From OMPR01 sp965183835 (GTDB lineage Bacteria > Pseudomonadota > Alphaproteobacteria > Rhodobacterales > Rhodobacteraceae), in assembly GCA_965183835.1 (NCBI GenBank), contig CBCYME010000007.1:5085-69084 (forward strand): a DNA stretch of 64,000 nucleotides. The letters run 5' to 3'. Positions within the stretch are counted from its first letter, which is position 1. Each line of letters begins with the position of its first letter. The position numbers were made by a program, and so were the translations under genes. This document shows, piece by piece, positions 63,551 through 64,000 of this stretch. The notes below the pieces were generated by a model, which was not told where the DNA came from, ran no database searches, and saw nothing but the letters and a program-made list of their open reading frames with translations.

Positions 63551-64000
63551 CCCACACCACCGGTTTCAATCTTCAGCAATCCACCACAGTGCTTGCAATG
63601 CACAGCATCAGGATCGTGTCGAAACAATCCGCAATCCCGGCATTTATGGCGTACTTTCTGGGGCATAAAAATGGCCTGCGCCAATCGTACAAACAGCGCC
63701 ACCCCCACCACCATGATGAAAACCGAAAACAGTTTTCCACCCGGCGTTCCCAAAGTGATATCCCCAAACCCAGTGGTCGTGAGGGTCGCCAATCGTGAAA
63801 TACAGCGCGTCGATATAAGGGGTTTCACTCACCTCTAGATCGATGAAGAACACCAGAACCGCAGTGGTCGTCGCAAACACAAAGACCAGCAGATTGATCG
63901 AGGCTATAACGGCGTCCTCATGAGTGCGGAAAAAATCGCTATCCCGACGGAGATCCCGCAACAAGTGATACGAATGGATCAGACGCAGCCCGCGCAAAAT
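63547..64000 (-). pseudogene. Potassium channel, C-terminal part, frameshifted and cut by window edge
   Basis: Two frames together give RGLRLIHSYHLLRD..., the inner-pore helix, ALYFTI then ATLTTTGFGDITLG (selectivity filter TTGFGD) and a final helix. One extra base near 63789-63790 (GGCGACC for GCGACC) causes the break. The tail has two CxxC pairs (CRDCG and CKHCG), a small zinc-ribbon not usual in simple channels. The gene starts outside the window; the voltage-sensor part is partly missing, so it is either a 6-helix or 2-helix channel. Confidence 0.75.

Overview
The window looks like chromosome of a marine alphaproteobacterium of the Rhodobacterales (Roseobacter group). This rests on protein style and gene content: MoxR/VWA genes near an xdhC-like start, TRAP and TupABC transporters, a reductive pyrimidine pathway with a RutR-type regulator, fused sulfotransferase/glycosyltransferase proteins and typical Rhodobacteraceae unknowns. 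The genus cannot be set from sequence reading alone. Most of the DNA is ordinary, gene-dense, G+C-rich chromosome. The accessory parts are the 3.9-9.2 kb glycosyltransferase cluster, a small A+T-richer gene at 18.5 kb, and an IS3-family element at 50-51 kb.

Layout. 0-3.7 kb (minus): start of an xdhC-like gene, two YeeE/YedE sulfur transport proteins behind an ATTC-N8-GAAT dyad, then a VWA protein and MoxR ATPase. 3.9-10.3 kb (plus): three GT2-type glycosyltransferases, one fused to a degenerate sulfotransferase-like domain, one stand-alone sulfotransferase and a frameshifted unknown. 10.4-16.6 kb: pyrC (frameshifted), pyrE, dnaB, an NTF2-like protein, a 2OG-Fe oxygenase and alr. 16.6-20.4 kb: mlaE / unknown / mlaF / unknown / pqiA-like lipid-trafficking genes and a coiled-coil membrane protein. 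20.4-28.3 kb: DUF2867, radA, cvpA, purF, a small HR-like protein, an SDR, a Rieske oxygenase and a DUF815 ATPase. 28.4-31 kb: class II aldolase and tatABC. 31.2-34.5 kb: a small monooxygenase-like protein, a YafY/WYL regulator and tupABC.

34.6-45 kb is a pyrimidine-degradation locus. Seven minus-strand genes (ABC importer, dihydropyrimidinase, a 106-residue unknown, M20-type amidohydrolase) face rutR across a perfect RutR-type operator. preA and preT lie beyond rutR with a second, weaker box. Together they would import pyrimidine-like compounds, reduce the ring (PreTA), open it (HydA) and remove the carbamoyl group. 45.1-49.6 kb: a bicupin diverges from 3-hydroxyanthranilate dioxygenase and a complete TRAP transporter. 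49.6-51.6 kb: an outer-membrane-type gene is split by the IS; removing the IS and one 4-bp target copy restores the frame. 51.7-64 kb: an unknown exported protein, a glycosyltransferase-like protein, an ABC membrane domain without ATPase, metY, a SIMPL protein, an 809-residue membrane protein that looks like secretion/pilus platform parts joined together, an Lrp regulator, a Kef-type antiporter, cobT, cobS and a potassium channel running off the end.

A striking global feature is eight single-base indels that break six otherwise conserved genes (an unknown at 9.3 kb, pyrC, tupB, an ABC permease, cobT, the K+ channel). They fall in three tight patches. Consensus error is the simplest explanation, and those genes are probably intact in the organism.
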